Positions 26,446 through 35,686 of a stretch of DNA of 64,000 bases are shown piece after piece. Numbering within the stretch: the first letter of the stretch is position 1; every line of letters begins with the position of its first letter. Source of the stretch: Halococcus hamelinensis 100A6. Its GTDB lineage: Archaea > Halobacteriota > Halobacteria > Halobacteriales > Halococcaceae. Under the pieces are notes generated by a model that saw only the letters and a list, made by a program, of their open reading frames with translations, was not told the origin of the DNA and did no database searches. The position numbers and the translations under genes are program-made. The stretch lies in contig NZ_AOMB01000032.1 of the NCBI RefSeq assembly GCF_000336675.1, positions 62,001 through 126,000 on the forward strand. The letters run 5' to 3'.

Positions 26446-26640
26446 GTGAACCTCGGTGTGAGTTCGGAGCACGTTCTGTCCGGCATGGAGCGGCTGGCGG
26501 CGCTCTGTATCGCCCTCGGGCTGATACTGGGGCTGCTGCGGCGGTTGGTCTTCCAGCTCCCGTCCCGACTGGGGGTCTGGATGATGTTCTTCGGGCTGTT
26601 CCTGTTGATCCTCACCGTTGCGCTCGACCGAACGCTGTGA
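26446..26640 (+). CDS. Small two-helix membrane protein
   Basis: A 64-residue protein with two hydrophobic segments (LAALCIALGLILGLLRRLVF and LGVWMMFFGLFLLILTVALD). The start is a GTG at 26446; an in-frame ATG at 26485 would still keep both helices. Upstream, a TATA-like GATTTATACC (26370-26379) precedes an ATG at 26402 that opens a 15-codon frame ending in TGA overlapping this GTG, so a coupled leader peptide is possible. No family recognised. Confidence 0.6.
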   Translation: MNLGVSSEHVLSGMERLAALCIALGLILGLLRRLVFQLPSRLGVWMMFFGLFLLILTVALDRTL

Positions 26641-26709
26641 GGTGACCCCGCTCGAACGAACTCTCCGATGGGTGAACTTTTACTGTACGGTGACTAACAG
26701 CGGAGTGCC

Positions 26710-27198
26710 ATGCGTCGACGAACATACCTTCTCACCGCCGGGGCGTTATCAGCCGGACTTCTCGCAGGCTGTAGCAGCGGCGACAGTGGGAACAACAGTA
26801 GCGGTGGAGGCGGCGGGAGCGGCGGTACCGAGGGCGACAACGACGACGACAGCGACACGGATTCCGGGTCGGGGAACGACAGCGATGCCGAGTCGGATAC
26901 CGATTCAGACGACTCGGATCCCGACAACGGGACGGATTCGAACGGCAGCGACGACGACACCGATTCGGATTCCGACAACGGAACCGATTCCGACGACTCG
27001 GAGACCGACGTCGGCTCGGACGACGGCAACGAAACCGACTCGGGCGACGATTCGGATTCCGACAACGAATCCGATAGCGACAACGGGTCGGACGACGATT
27101 CGGACGGCGACAACGGGTCGGACGACGGCGACGATAGCGACACCGACGCCGTCGCGAACGCCAGTTCGAACGCCAGCGACTCGGATGACTCCGACTGA
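26710..27198 (+). CDS. Lipoprotein composed of Ser-Asp repeats
   Basis: A 162-residue predicted lipoprotein with a Tat-like start (MRRRTYLLTAGAL), a lipobox (LLAGC, Cys21) and then only low-complexity sequence: a Gly/Ser spacer followed by about 120 residues of Asp, Ser, Gly, Asn, Glu and Thr in SD, DSD and DNGSD units. No globular domain, cell-wall motif or second membrane segment is present. The stretch resembles the stalk of SD-repeat surface proteins without the head. It should be an extended, highly charged polymer tethered to the membrane, with possible glycosylation at many Ser/Thr and N-x-S/T sites. TTTTACTG about 30 bp before the ATG may be its TATA box. Confidence 0.72.
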   Translation: MRRRTYLLTAGALSAGLLAGCSSGDSGNNSSGGGGGSGGTEGDNDDDSDTDSGSGNDSDAESDTDSDDSDPDNGTDSNGSDDDTDSDSDNGTDSDDSETDVGSDDGNETDSGDDSDSDNESDSDNGSDDDSDGDNGSDDGDDSDTDAVANASSNASDSDDSD

Positions 27199-27470
27199 CG
27201 GAACGCGCGAGGGTTTCATACCGGTTCTGACACGGGCCGGCGATCGAAAGCCGAAGGGACAACCGGCGGACAGCGATAGTACGATACGGGGCGAAGGAGG
27301 ATCCACCCATTCCCCTTGCTATCCTCCGACGGACCCCATGCTCTAATTCTCGAAACCGGACGCCGGGCAGCCGGCCACGAACGCGCCGAGACGGACCGGG
27401 AGAACGGGGTATCGCGGTTCGAGCTCCGGAAGTCGGACGGCCGGATCGACACGAGCCGTTTTTCACCCCG

Positions 27471-28529
27471 TCAATCGAGCGCCGCGAGGTCCGCTTCGAG
27501 CGCGTCGGCTGCATCGAGTCGAAGCCGTTCGGCGGTCGCTTCGTCGAGGCGGGCCGGTCCCGATATCGAAGCCGTGAGCGGCCGATAGTTCGCCGGGTCG
27601 AAGTCCATCGTTTCGAGGTACTCGCGGACGGCCGGAGCACCGATGCCGTCCTCGACGGCCGCGTCGGTCAGCTCGCGGAGTTCGGCGAAGGGCGGAACGC
27701 CGATCCGCTCGTCGCCGGTCCCGGGGTCGCCGACCTGTACCGGGGTGTCGTTCGTGCGTTCGACGAGGTTCGCGACCGTCTCGACCAGTTCGAGAACCTG
27801 GCTCGGAAGCGCCGTGTCGGGCGCGCGCCACTCGACCGTCGGCTGCTTCCCGCGGAGCCGTACCGGCGTCAGCACCGCGTTCTCGGGCTGGAAGTGCTCG
27901 CCGAACGCCGCGTCGTCGATGCCCGCCTCACGCGCGAGCGCTTGCAGCTCACGATAGCGAGCCTCGATGCGGTTCTCCCACTCCGCGACGTCGGTCGTGT
28001 ACTCCCAGAGGTCGCGATAGCGCTCGAATCGCACGCCGGACTCGTGACGGTAGACGTGGGCCCGCGAGCAGTTCGCGATGCGCTCGCCGCGGTAGTACGG
28101 CGACGAGCTCACCAGCGCGAGCGCGGGGTCGAGCGCGGTCAGCAGGTTCAGCTGTCGTGTCACGCGCTCGCGCTCGAAGTGAACGTGCGTGCCGGCACAG
28201 TTCTTCGCGGGCTCGATACCGTCGCCGTAGATGCGTTCGAGGAGCTTCCCCCGGGCCGACCGGACCGCCCCGGTCTGTGACGACAGCGGCGTTCCGAGCG
28301 GAACGAGCCGTCGTCCATCGGACGCGGCGGCCCCGATCACGGTTTCGAGCACCTCGACGAGCGTCTCGCGGAGTTCCGGGATCGAACCGACCGGCGGGGT
28401 TTCGACCTCGATCATCGCGTCGACGAACTCGGGCGAGACCCGGTCGTGCGCCTCGACGAGGTCGCGCCCGTCGCACAACCTCCCTCCCCCGTCGACCACC
28501 CAGTATTCGGCTTCCAGTCCTAATCGCAT
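27471..28529 (-). CDS. Glutamate-cysteine ligase family protein (GCS2)
   Basis: A 352-residue ATP-dependent carboxylate-amine ligase of the GCS2/YbdK family. It starts LGLEAEYWVVDGGG with the substrate-binding Glu residues, has CAGTHVHFERERVTRQLNLL near 112 (metal-binding His/Glu) and TVEWRAPDTALPSQVLELVE near 228. Haloarchaea make gamma-glutamylcysteine as their main thiol with a member of this family, so this may be that enzyme or one of the paralogues; sequence alone does not decide. The ATG at 28529 is where the conserved LEAEYW begins. No partner gene lies next to it. Confidence 0.82.
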   Translation of the reverse strand: MRLGLEAEYWVVDGGGRLCDGRDLVEAHDRVSPEFVDAMIEVETPPVGSIPELRETLVEVLETVIGAAASDGRRLVPLGTPLSSQTGAVRSARGKLLERIYGDGIEPAKNCAGTHVHFERERVTRQLNLLTALDPALALVSSSPYYRGERIANCSRAHVYRHESGVRFERYRDLWEYTTDVAEWENRIEARYRELQALAREAGIDDAAFGEHFQPENAVLTPVRLRGKQPTVEWRAPDTALPSQVLELVETVANLVERTNDTPVQVGDPGTGDERIGVPPFAELRELTDAAVEDGIGAPAVREYLETMDFDPANYRPLTASISGPARLDEATAERLRLDAADALEADLAALD

Positions 28530-28984
28530 GGCGTCCCTACCTGCATGGGGTATCTGTATCTGATGCTTTGCGCATCACCGAACGCTGCTCGTTGTGGGAC
28601 GGAGACGAGCCGGCCGAGCCGCTGTGGGGCCGAACTCGCGGACGGGTTGGCGATCGAGTGTTCCACCCCACTACGACAATCGACCGGGCCACGACCTCTT
28701 TCGTGGGGCTCGATAGCGTGCGGGAGCCGGCACGTTCTTCACGATAGAGTATAGTAGATACTCCTGTAGGGAGCCGCCGAGAGCGGTCGCCGTCGACGCG
28801 AGTGCCTTCGCCGACCCACTGAATATCAGACCTCGAATAAAGAAGTCCGATCGGGAACCGAATCGAGATCTCTGCCCAGAATCCGTGTTACGTCGGTTCG
28901 TTGCAGCTCGCCTCGAATTCGAATACAAGACGTCACTGATCCGGTGTGCATAGAGTAAAGTATTCGGAGCCGGATCGTCACCTA
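28530..28984. other. Intergenic region upstream of glpA
   Basis: This 455-bp spacer holds the glpA promoter at its right end and AT-richer DNA around 28740-28870. A minus-strand frame at 28671-28928 is possible but has no supporting motif. Confidence 0.5.
28954..28965 (+). promoter_or_regulatory. TATA region of glpABC
   Basis: AGTAAAGTATTC is centred about 26 bp before the ATG at 28985 and supports a leaderless start there rather than at the upstream in-frame start at 28946. Confidence 0.5.
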
Positions 28985-30754
28985 ATGGATGGAACGGTGG
29001 CGGTGATCGGCGGCGGTTCCACGGGGACGGGTATCGCCCGGGACCTGGCGATGCGCGGGTTCGACGTGACGCTCGTCGAGAAGGGCAACCTCACCCACGG
29101 GACCACCGGCCGAATGCACGGCCTGCTTCACAGCGGGGGTCGCTACGCGGTCTCCGACCGATCGAGCGCGCGCGAGTGTATCGAGGAGAACCGCGTTCTC
29201 CGGGAGATCGCGACCCACTGCGTCGAGATGACCGGCGGATTGTTCGTCCAGAAGGAGGGCGACGCCGACGAGTACTTCGAGGAGAAACTCGAGGGCTGCC
29301 GGGAGTGTGACATCCCGGCGGAGGTCGTCTCGGGCGAGGAAGCCCGGGCGATCGAACCCTACCTCGCGAAGGACGTCAAACGCGCGATCCGGGTGCCCGA
29401 CGGCGCGATCGACCCGTTTCGGCTGTGCGTCGCCAACGCCGCGAGCGCGATCGAACACGGCGCGCGCGTCGAGACCCACGCGAAGGTGACCGACGTGCTC
29501 GTCGAGGACGGCGCGGTCGTCGGCATCGAGGTCGAACACGAGAGCGGGCCGGGGAAGCGAGTCCATCGAAAACCCGGCACCGTCGAGGAGATCCGCGCCG
29601 ACTACGTCGTGAACGCCACGGGCGCGTGGGCCGGTCGGGTGGGCGCGATGGCGGGCGTCGACGTCGAGGTCCGCCCCTCGAAGGGCGTGATGGTCGTGAT
29701 GAACACCCGACAGGTCGACACCGTGGTGAACCGGTGTCGGCCGAAGGGCGACGCCGACATCATCGTGCCCCACGAGACCGCCGCGATCCTCGGGACGACG
29801 GACGAAGAGGTCGAGGACCCCGAGGACTACCCCGAGGAGGGCTGGGAGGTCGACCTGATGATCGACACGCTCTCCGAACTCGTCCCGATCCTGCAGGAAG
29901 CCCGAACCATTCGATCCTTCTGGGGCGTGCGGCCGCTCTACGAGCCCCCGGGAACCGGAACCACGGACCCCACCGACATCACACGGGACTTCTTCCTGCT
30001 CGACCACGACGAACGCGACGATCTGCCGGGAATGACCTCCATCGTCGGCGGGAAGTTCACGACCTACCGGCTGATGGCCGAGAAGATCTCGGACCACGTC
30101 TGCGAACAGTTCGGGGTCGAGGCCGAGTGTCGAACCGCCGACGAGCCCCTGCCGGGCAGCGAGGACATCGGGAACCTCGACGAGTACATGGACGAGTTCG
30201 GGCTTCGCTCGCCGATCGCCAAACGGAGCACCAAGCGCCTCGGGAGCTTCTCGCCGCAGGTGCTCGGCGGGAGCGACCCCAACCCCGTCGTGTGTACCTG
30301 CGAGGCCGTGACCAGCGCCGAGATCGACAAGGCGATCGACGAATCGGGAACGGACCTCAACGCGGTCCGGCTCCGCACCCGGGCCTCGATGGGCAACTGT
30401 CAGGGGGCCTTCTGCTGTCAGGGGATGGCGAGCCAGCTCCACCCGACCTACGACGAACCCACTGTGCGCGACGCCTACGACGAACTCTACCAGGAGCGCT
30501 GGAAGGGCGAGCGCCACGGCCTCTGGGGCGAACAGCTCTCACAGGCCGCGCTGAAGTACGCCCTCCACGCCACGACGCTGAACCGCGACCGCGACCCCGC
30601 CGCACGCGAGTCCGACCTCGACTTCGCGGCGTTCGACGACGGACGGACCGCGACGAACGCGGGCACCGACGTCTCGCGTTCCGAGCGCGAAACCGCCGCC
30701 GACGGCGGTCGACGACCGACCTCTCCGAACGGGGACTCCGATGGCGATTCGTGA
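28985..30754 (+). CDS. glpA: Anaerobic glycerol-3-phosphate dehydrogenase subunit A
   Basis: The FAD-containing catalytic subunit that oxidises sn-glycerol 3-phosphate to dihydroxyacetone phosphate. It is 589 residues long. The FAD fingerprint GGGSTGTG is at 9-16, followed by [20 protein letters not shown] near 40-59, typical for GlpA/GlpD. A C-terminal BFD-like [2Fe-2S] domain has Cys in [10 protein letters not shown] near 436-445 and [13 protein letters not shown] near 469-481. The last 40 residues are a disordered acidic tail. The start was placed by the TATA distance and by the FAD strand. It overlaps glpB by 14 bp. With glpB and glpC it feeds electrons to the respiratory quinone pool during growth on glycerol, a common compound in brines with Dunaliella. 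Confidence 0.95.
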   Translation: MDGTVAVIGGGSTGTGIARDLAMRGFDVTLVEKGNLTHGTTGRMHGLLHSGGRYAVSDRSSARECIEENRVLREIATHCVEMTGGLFVQKEGDADEYFEEKLEGCRECDIPAEVVSGEEARAIEPYLAKDVKRAIRVPDGAIDPFRLCVANAASAIEHGARVETHAKVTDVLVEDGAVVGIEVEHESGPGKRVHRKPGTVEEIRADYVVNATGAWAGRVGAMAGVDVEVRPSKGVMVVMNTRQVDTVVNRCRPKGDADIIVPHETAAILGTTDEEVEDPEDYPEEGWEVDLMIDTLSELVPILQEARTIRSFWGVRPLYEPPGTGTTDPTDITRDFFLLDHDERDDLPGMTSIVGGKFTTYRLMAEKISDHVCEQFGVEAECRTADEPLPGSEDIGNLDEYMDEFGLRSPIAKRSTKRLGSFSPQVLGGSDPNPVVCTCEAVTSAEIDKAIDESGTDLNAVRLRTRASMGNCQGAFCCQGMASQLHPTYDEPTVRDAYDELYQERWKGERHGLWGEQLSQAALKYALHATTLNRDRDPAARESDLDFAAFDDGRTATNAGTDVSRSERETAADGGRRPTSPNGDSDGDS

Positions 30755-32021
30755 GGACGTCCTCGTCGTCGGCGGCGGCCTCGCCGGGATGAGCGCCGCG
30801 CTCTCGGCGGCCGAGACCGGCGCGACGGTTCGATTGCTCTCGCACAAGAAGAGCACGCTCCGTCACGCCAGCGGCCTCGTGGACTGTTTGGGCTACAGCG
30901 GCGACGACGGCCCCTTCGCGGACCCCTACGCGGCGATGGACGACCTCCCGGACGACCACCCCTACCGGATCGTCGGCGAATCGGCGGTTCGCGAGGGGTT
31001 CGACCGCTTCGATAGCGTCGTCGGCGACAGCTATCGGGGCGGTCACACCGACGTCAACGCGCTGATTCCGACCCAGGCCGGGACGATCAAACCGACGGCG
31101 CGCTATCCGGCCTCGATGGCGGCAGGCCTCGCGAGCGACACCCGCTCGACACTACTGGTCGGATTCGAGGGCCTGAGCGACTTCGACGCGCCGCTCGCGG
31201 CCGACCGCCTCGCCGCGGCGGGCGTCCCGTTCGACGTCCGGGGTGTGACGCTCCGCTTCCCGAAGAAGTTCCGCGCCGACGCCAAACTCACGCGGTACGC
31301 GCGGGCGCTCGACCGGGACGAGGAACCCGACAAAGACCGCGCGCCCCGGTTCGACGGGGTTCGGCGGGCGCTGGCCGAACTCGTCAGGCCGAAACTCGAC
31401 GGGGCCGAGCGCGTCGGCTTTCCGTCCCTCATCGGCGACGACCGCAACGACGAGGTCCGCGACGACTTGGAGGAACGCCTCGGCGTCCCGGCCTTCGAGC
31501 TCGCAGCGTCGCCGCCGAGCCTCCCCGGTGTGCGCCTCGAATCCCGCTTCCTCGCGGCGCTCGACGAGGCGGGCGTCCGACGGACCACCGGCAACCCCGT
31601 CGTCGACTACGAGTCCGCGGATGGGGCCATCACGACGGTCTACACGGACAACAACGGCCAGCGCGTGCCCTACGGTGCCGACCAGGTCGTCCTCGCGACG
31701 GGCGGGCTCGTTGGAAAAGGGATCGGGAGTTCGCGCGAGAGCGTGCGCGAACCGGTCTTCGACTGCCATATCCCCCACCCCGAGGACCGGTACGACTGGT
31801 CCGCGACCGACGCCTTCGGCGACCAGCCGTTCGCCCGGTTCGGTGTCGTCCCCGACGACGACCTCCGACCGCTCGACGCGGCCGGGGAAACCGAGTTCTC
31901 GAACCTCCGTGCCGCCGGCAGCGTGCTCGGCGGTGCGGATTTCGCCGCCCAGAAGTGCGGGAGCGGCGTCTCGCTCGCGACCGGTCACGTGGCCGGCGAG
32001 CGTGCAGGAGCCCTGATCTAA
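30741..32021 (+). CDS. glpB: Anaerobic glycerol-3-phosphate dehydrogenase subunit B
   Basis: A 426-residue flavoprotein subunit of GlpABC. It starts [20 protein letters not shown] (dinucleotide-binding fold at 4-23) and ends with a second FAD-contact region ([20 protein letters not shown] near 391-410 and [16 protein letters not shown] at the end). [20 protein letters not shown] near 46 is characteristic of GlpB. The ATG at 30741 lies within the glpA tail, so the two are translationally coupled. It links the catalytic GlpA to the iron-sulfur subunit GlpC. No membrane segment is present. Confidence 0.94.
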   Translation: MAIREDVLVVGGGLAGMSAALSAAETGATVRLLSHKKSTLRHASGLVDCLGYSGDDGPFADPYAAMDDLPDDHPYRIVGESAVREGFDRFDSVVGDSYRGGHTDVNALIPTQAGTIKPTARYPASMAAGLASDTRSTLLVGFEGLSDFDAPLAADRLAAAGVPFDVRGVTLRFPKKFRADAKLTRYARALDRDEEPDKDRAPRFDGVRRALAELVRPKLDGAERVGFPSLIGDDRNDEVRDDLEERLGVPAFELAASPPSLPGVRLESRFLAALDEAGVRRTTGNPVVDYESADGAITTVYTDNNGQRVPYGADQVVLATGGLVGKGIGSSRESVREPVFDCHIPHPEDRYDWSATDAFGDQPFARFGVVPDDDLRPLDAAGETEFSNLRAAGSVLGGADFAAQKCGSGVSLATGHVAGERAGALI

Positions 32022-32029
32022 CTACCACA

Positions 32030-33337
32030 ATGAGCGACGCAGACACGACCCCGACCGACGCCAGCGACGAATCGTTCGAACCAGTTGACGTCTTCTCCGG
32101 CGAGCCGATGGACCTCCGGCCCGGCGCGGACGACTGCTATAAGTGCACGACCTGCGATACGTCGTGCCCGGTGGCGGAGGTCGACGACGACTTCCCCGGC
32201 CCGAAGTTCCAGGGCCCCGAACAGTGGCGGCTGAAACGCAAGGGCGACGACGACATCGACCCCTCGATCAATGCGTGTTCGAACTGCATGCGGTGTGACA
32301 ACGCGTGTCCCTCGTCGGTGCCGCTCAGCCAGATGCACAACGAGGCGCGCGGGGCGTTCGTCGAGCGCCAGATGGAGAAGCTCTCGACGGAGTACATCCG
32401 GAATCGGATCCTCGCCAACTACCACACCTCGGCGTGGTTCGCCTCGAAACTCCCGCGGGTGGCGAACTTCGCGATGAACTTCGGGCCGGCGCGCTGGGCG
32501 ATGGAGAAGACCCTCGGCGTGACGGCCGAACGCGAGTTCCCGGCGTTCGCGGGGCAGACCTTCCGTGAGTGGTGGGCCGAGCGTGGCGGGGCCCACGTCG
32601 AGAACCCCGACAAACGGGTGGCCTACTTCCACGGATGTTACTCGAACTACAACACGCCAGAGGTCGCGAAGGCGCTGGTCCACGTCTACGAACACTTCGG
32701 CTACGAGATACTCGTGCCACCCCAGAAGTGTTCGGGCACCCCGATGTTCGCCAACGGGATGCTCACGGACGCCCGCCGACACGCCCGGACCAACGTCGAG
32801 GAGCTCGCGGCGGCGATCGACGACGGGGCCGACGTCATCGCCTCCTGTACCTCGTGCTCGATGGCGCTCCGCCAGGAGTACCCCGAGCTCTTCGACATCA
32901 CCGACATCGAGACGGTCGCACAGAACACGTACGAGGGCCTCGAATACCTCCGGATCAACGAGGACCTCCGGGGTGCGGTCGAGGAGGGCGAGGTCGACAT
33001 GCCCGATATGGCCTACCACGCGCCGTGTCACGCCCGGAATCAGGGTCTCGACCGCCAGGCCGTCGAACTCTTCCGTGACCTCGACGGGGTCGACGTCGAG
33101 GACGTCGGGCCGTCGTGTTCGGGGATCTCCGGGACCTACGGCTGGAAGGAGGAGAAGTACGACAAGTCGATGGAGATCGGCGAGGAGATGTTCGAACACA
33201 TGGAGGCCGGCGCGGGCGAGGAGGGCATGACCGAGTGTCCGACGTGTGCGATGCAGATGGAACACGGCACCGGCTACGAGATCACCCATCCCCTCGAAGT
33301 GCTCCGGGAAGCGCTGACCGGGACGTCGGCGTCCTGA
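32030..33337 (+). CDS. glpC: Anaerobic glycerol-3-phosphate dehydrogenase subunit C
   Basis: A 435-residue iron-sulfur membrane-anchor subunit. Two ferredoxin-type [4Fe-4S] motifs are visible: CYKCTTCDTSC with Cys36, 39, 42 and 46, and CSNCMRCDNAC near 83-93. Two CCG-type cysteine-rich domains follow (FHGCYSNYNTPEVAKAL near 203 with CSGTPMF; YHAPCHARNQG near 331 with GPSCSGISGTYG), plus a final CPTCAMQMEHG. It belongs to the GlpC/HdrD-like group that passes electrons to quinone. The ATG at 32030 is 8 bp after glpB. Together the three genes form one transcription unit; no glycerol kinase gene is in this window. Confidence 0.94.
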   Translation: MSDADTTPTDASDESFEPVDVFSGEPMDLRPGADDCYKCTTCDTSCPVAEVDDDFPGPKFQGPEQWRLKRKGDDDIDPSINACSNCMRCDNACPSSVPLSQMHNEARGAFVERQMEKLSTEYIRNRILANYHTSAWFASKLPRVANFAMNFGPARWAMEKTLGVTAEREFPAFAGQTFREWWAERGGAHVENPDKRVAYFHGCYSNYNTPEVAKALVHVYEHFGYEILVPPQKCSGTPMFANGMLTDARRHARTNVEELAAAIDDGADVIASCTSCSMALRQEYPELFDITDIETVAQNTYEGLEYLRINEDLRGAVEEGEVDMPDMAYHAPCHARNQGLDRQAVELFRDLDGVDVEDVGPSCSGISGTYGWKEEKYDKSMEIGEEMFEHMEAGAGEEGMTECPTCAMQMEHGTGYEITHPLEVLREALTGTSAS

Positions 33338-33422
33338 GGTCGAACGAACCCATCGATCCCGGCGGTCGCGATTGACACCGGGTGCGCAATTCGTAACTAT
33401 CTGCGGCGACTATCGACGGACA

Positions 33423-33881
33423 TTGAGCGAACCAAACGACCACGACGCCGTGCTCGCCGGTGTCAGGGCGGCACTCGAGGACAACGGGTTCGACGTCGAG
33501 TGGGTCGACTACGACGACGAGCACGGCGCGATCGTCGTCCAGTACGCGACCATCGTCGGCGCTGCCGACGAGATCAGGGACGTCCTCACGACGGACATCC
33601 CGAAGACGATGGGGGCGTTCCAGGGCCCCGTACTGGCGGCGAGCGACCCCGACCCCTACACCGAACTGGTCGTGCTGGTCGTCAACTCCCGGACGACGCC
33701 GGCCGAACGGACCGGGAAGCTCCGCTGGGAGATCGCCTGGGAGTGGGTCCCCGGCGAGGCGGGGGTCTCGCCCACGGAGTACGAGGAACCCCTCCAGCGG
33801 GTGCTCTCGACGGCCGTCGTGATAGACGACGAGGGAACACACGAAATCGACGCCGAGTTCGAGTTCACCGACACGGAGTGA
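33423..33881 (+). CDS. Haloarchaeal conserved protein of unknown function
   Basis: A 152-residue acidic protein starting with TTG at 33423 (SEPNDHDAVLAGVRAALEDN); another in-frame TTG at 33372 would add 17 residues. It shows alternating strands and helices (DVEWVDYDDEHGAIVVQYAT, then TELVVLVVNSRTT and RWEIAWEWVP) but no catalytic or metal motif that I recognise. The absence of any ATG in the first 60 codons is unusual. It lies between glpC and the convergent sulfatase gene and is probably a single-gene unit. No function proposed. Confidence 0.7.
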   Translation: MSEPNDHDAVLAGVRAALEDNGFDVEWVDYDDEHGAIVVQYATIVGAADEIRDVLTTDIPKTMGAFQGPVLAASDPDPYTELVVLVVNSRTTPAERTGKLRWEIAWEWVPGEAGVSPTEYEEPLQRVLSTAVVIDDEGTHEIDAEFEFTDTE

Positions 33882-33928
33882 GGCGAACGGAGGCCCCCGT
33901 GGCGTGACGCAGGAGTTTCGGCTGTGAG

Positions 33929-35539
33929 CTACCCGTTTTTCCCGTTTTTCCCGTTCTTCCTGCTCTTCTTGGTCCTGCCCGTGAGGTCGTCCGGTGCGGT
34001 CTTCGGCGCGTTCTTCGGCCGCTTCTTTCGGTTGTTCCCGCGTCGTTCGCGCTGGAGCGGGATCGGGACGCCGCCGCCCGACTCGATCCAGTCGAAGAGC
34101 CGGTCGTGCATCGCCTTCCGGCGCTGCTCGTGATTCCCGTCGTCGAACAGGTTGTTCGCCTCCGCGGGGTCGGCCCGGAGGTCGTAAAGTTCGTCCTGCA
34201 TCGGCCCGTAGTACCAGATGTACTTGTACTGGTCCTGCCGCGTACTGAACATGGTCGGGTGCTTCGGGAAGCCACCCCAGAACGATTCGTAGTAGGGCTC
34301 CTGACTTCGGGCGGTTCCCTCGCCGGCCAGCGCGGGGAGGAAGGACTCCCCGCTCATGTAGTCTGGGCGGGAGCGACCGGCGACCTCGAGGAACGTCGGC
34401 GCGAGGTCGATGTTCGAGACCGCCCGGTCGATGGTCGTCCCGGACTCGACGAGCCCCGGTGCCCACGCGAGCAACGGAACCCGCATCGAGGGTTCGTAGG
34501 CGGTCTGCTTGCCGATGAGGCCGTGTTCGCCGAGCGAGAAGCCGTTGTCGGACATGTAGAGCGTCAACGTCGAATCGGCGACGCCGGACGTATCGAGCTG
34601 GTCCATCACCGCCCCGATGCTCTCGTCGAGCGAGAGCAGCGTCTCACAGTACCTCCGGTAGAGGGTATCGAACCCGGACGGGCCGCCGAACCCGAAGTTG
34701 CCGCCGAAGACGTAGTCCACCCCGCGAACGCTGTCGCGCTGTTCGCGCACCCAGTCCGGTTTGTCCCGGTAGTTCGCCGGGGAGTTGGCCATCGTCTTCG
34801 GGTACTCGATCGGCGCGTCGGCGTATCGTCCCCGATGACGGCGCGCGGGGCGGAACCAGGCGTGTGGGGCCTTGTGGGAGAGATAGAGGAAGAACGGTTT
34901 GTCGCCGCTCCGGTTTCTGAGCCACTGGAGCGCGTACTCCGTCAGGATGTCGGTGATGTAGCCGCTGTGGTCCACCCAATCGCCGTCGACGTTGAGCCGC
35001 GGGTCGAAGTAGTTGCCCTGCTTTTCGAAGCTCACCCAGCGGTCGAACGCCGGCCGGGGTTCGGCGCTGTTGATCCGGAACGTGTCCCACTTCCCGATGA
35101 ACGCCGTCTCGTAGCCGGCGTCCTTGAGGTGGTCGACGAAGAACGGGTCGTGGTCGGCCTGTGGATGCTGGTTGTCGATGACGCCGTGTTCGTGGGCGTA
35201 CTGACCGGTGAGGATGGAGGCCCGGCTCGGCGCACACAGCGACGTGCTGACCGTGGTGTTCGGGAGGTGTGCGCCCTGGTTCGCCATCCGGTCCATGTTG
35301 GGCGTCTCCAGGAACCCGGGCGTTCCCGGTTCGTCCATGAAGTTCATGAAGTCGTACCGGTGGTCGTCGCTCAGGACGAAGACGATGTTGCGAGGCTGGG
35401 ACGTACCGGTGCTCCCGAGGAGGGCGACGTTGGACGAACAGCCGCTGAGCAGCCCGCCGACCCCGAGTCCGCCGGCCGCCTTCATGGCGTTTCGCCGGTG
35501 GAGGCGACGGCGGGGTCGTTCGGTGGTCCGGTCGGCCAT
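33929..35539 (-). CDS. Exported formylglycine-type sulfatase lipoprotein with basic C-terminal tail
   Basis: A 536-residue S1-family sulfatase. A twin-arginine signal (LHRRNAMKAAGG) and lipobox (LLSGC, Cys34) predict Tat export and lipid anchoring outside the cell. Metal residues start in VFVLSDDHRYDF (Asp58, Asp59). The formylglycine motif is canonical: LCAPSRAS with Cys102. YMSDNGFSLGEHG near 330 gives the second metal site, and TAFIGKWD near 143 is the family Lys region. The last 40 residues are strongly basic and Lys/Asn/Gly-rich, ending in three KNG units, odd for a halophile. It faces the sugar importer operon, 147 bp downstream of the YesL-like gene, and likely removes sulfate from polysaccharide at the surface. 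Confidence 0.92.
   Translation of the reverse strand: MADRTTERPRRRLHRRNAMKAAGGLGVGGLLSGCSSNVALLGSTGTSQPRNIVFVLSDDHRYDFMNFMDEPGTPGFLETPNMDRMANQGAHLPNTTVSTSLCAPSRASILTGQYAHEHGVIDNQHPQADHDPFFVDHLKDAGYETAFIGKWDTFRINSAEPRPAFDRWVSFEKQGNYFDPRLNVDGDWVDHSGYITDILTEYALQWLRNRSGDKPFFLYLSHKAPHAWFRPARRHRGRYADAPIEYPKTMANSPANYRDKPDWVREQRDSVRGVDYVFGGNFGFGGPSGFDTLYRRYCETLLSLDESIGAVMDQLDTSGVADSTLTLYMSDNGFSLGEHGLIGKQTAYEPSMRVPLLAWAPGLVESGTTIDRAVSNIDLAPTFLEVAGRSRPDYMSGESFLPALAGEGTARSQEPYYESFWGGFPKHPTMFSTRQDQYKYIWYYGPMQDELYDLRADPAEANNLFDDGNHEQRRKAMHDRLFDWIESGGGVPIPLQRERRGNNRKKRPKNAPKTAPDDLTGRTKKSRKNGKNGKNG
33931..33958. repeat. Tandem CCCGTTTTT-type microsatellite in sulfatase 3' end
   Basis: Three imperfect 9-bp units (CCCGTTTTT twice, then CCCGTTCTT) encode the terminal KNG repeats of the sulfatase on the minus strand. 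The unit length is a multiple of three, so slippage would change tail length without breaking the frame. Confidence 0.6.
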
Positions 35540-35686
35540 GAGCCCCCTCGCCGCGTCGAACTGAAAGCCGTTTCTATCGGGTCATCGACGGGGTTCGGCG
35601 GCCGGTTCGCGCTCGCGATTCCCCTTCCGATGTTCGCTACGACCGCTATCGTGTGTCCCGACGTCGCGGGATTCGATCCAGGCGAC

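Noticed and set aside
26881-27198. SD-repeat DNA considered as a satellite rather than a gene
   Set aside because: The frame is open from a proper signal peptide and lipobox to the stop, and codon variation within the repeats is mostly at synonymous positions, which favours coding.
28671-28928. 85-codon minus-strand frame with a hydrophobic patch upstream of glpA
   Set aside because: No homology recognised, codon use not convincing, and it overlaps an AT-richer promoter-type spacer.
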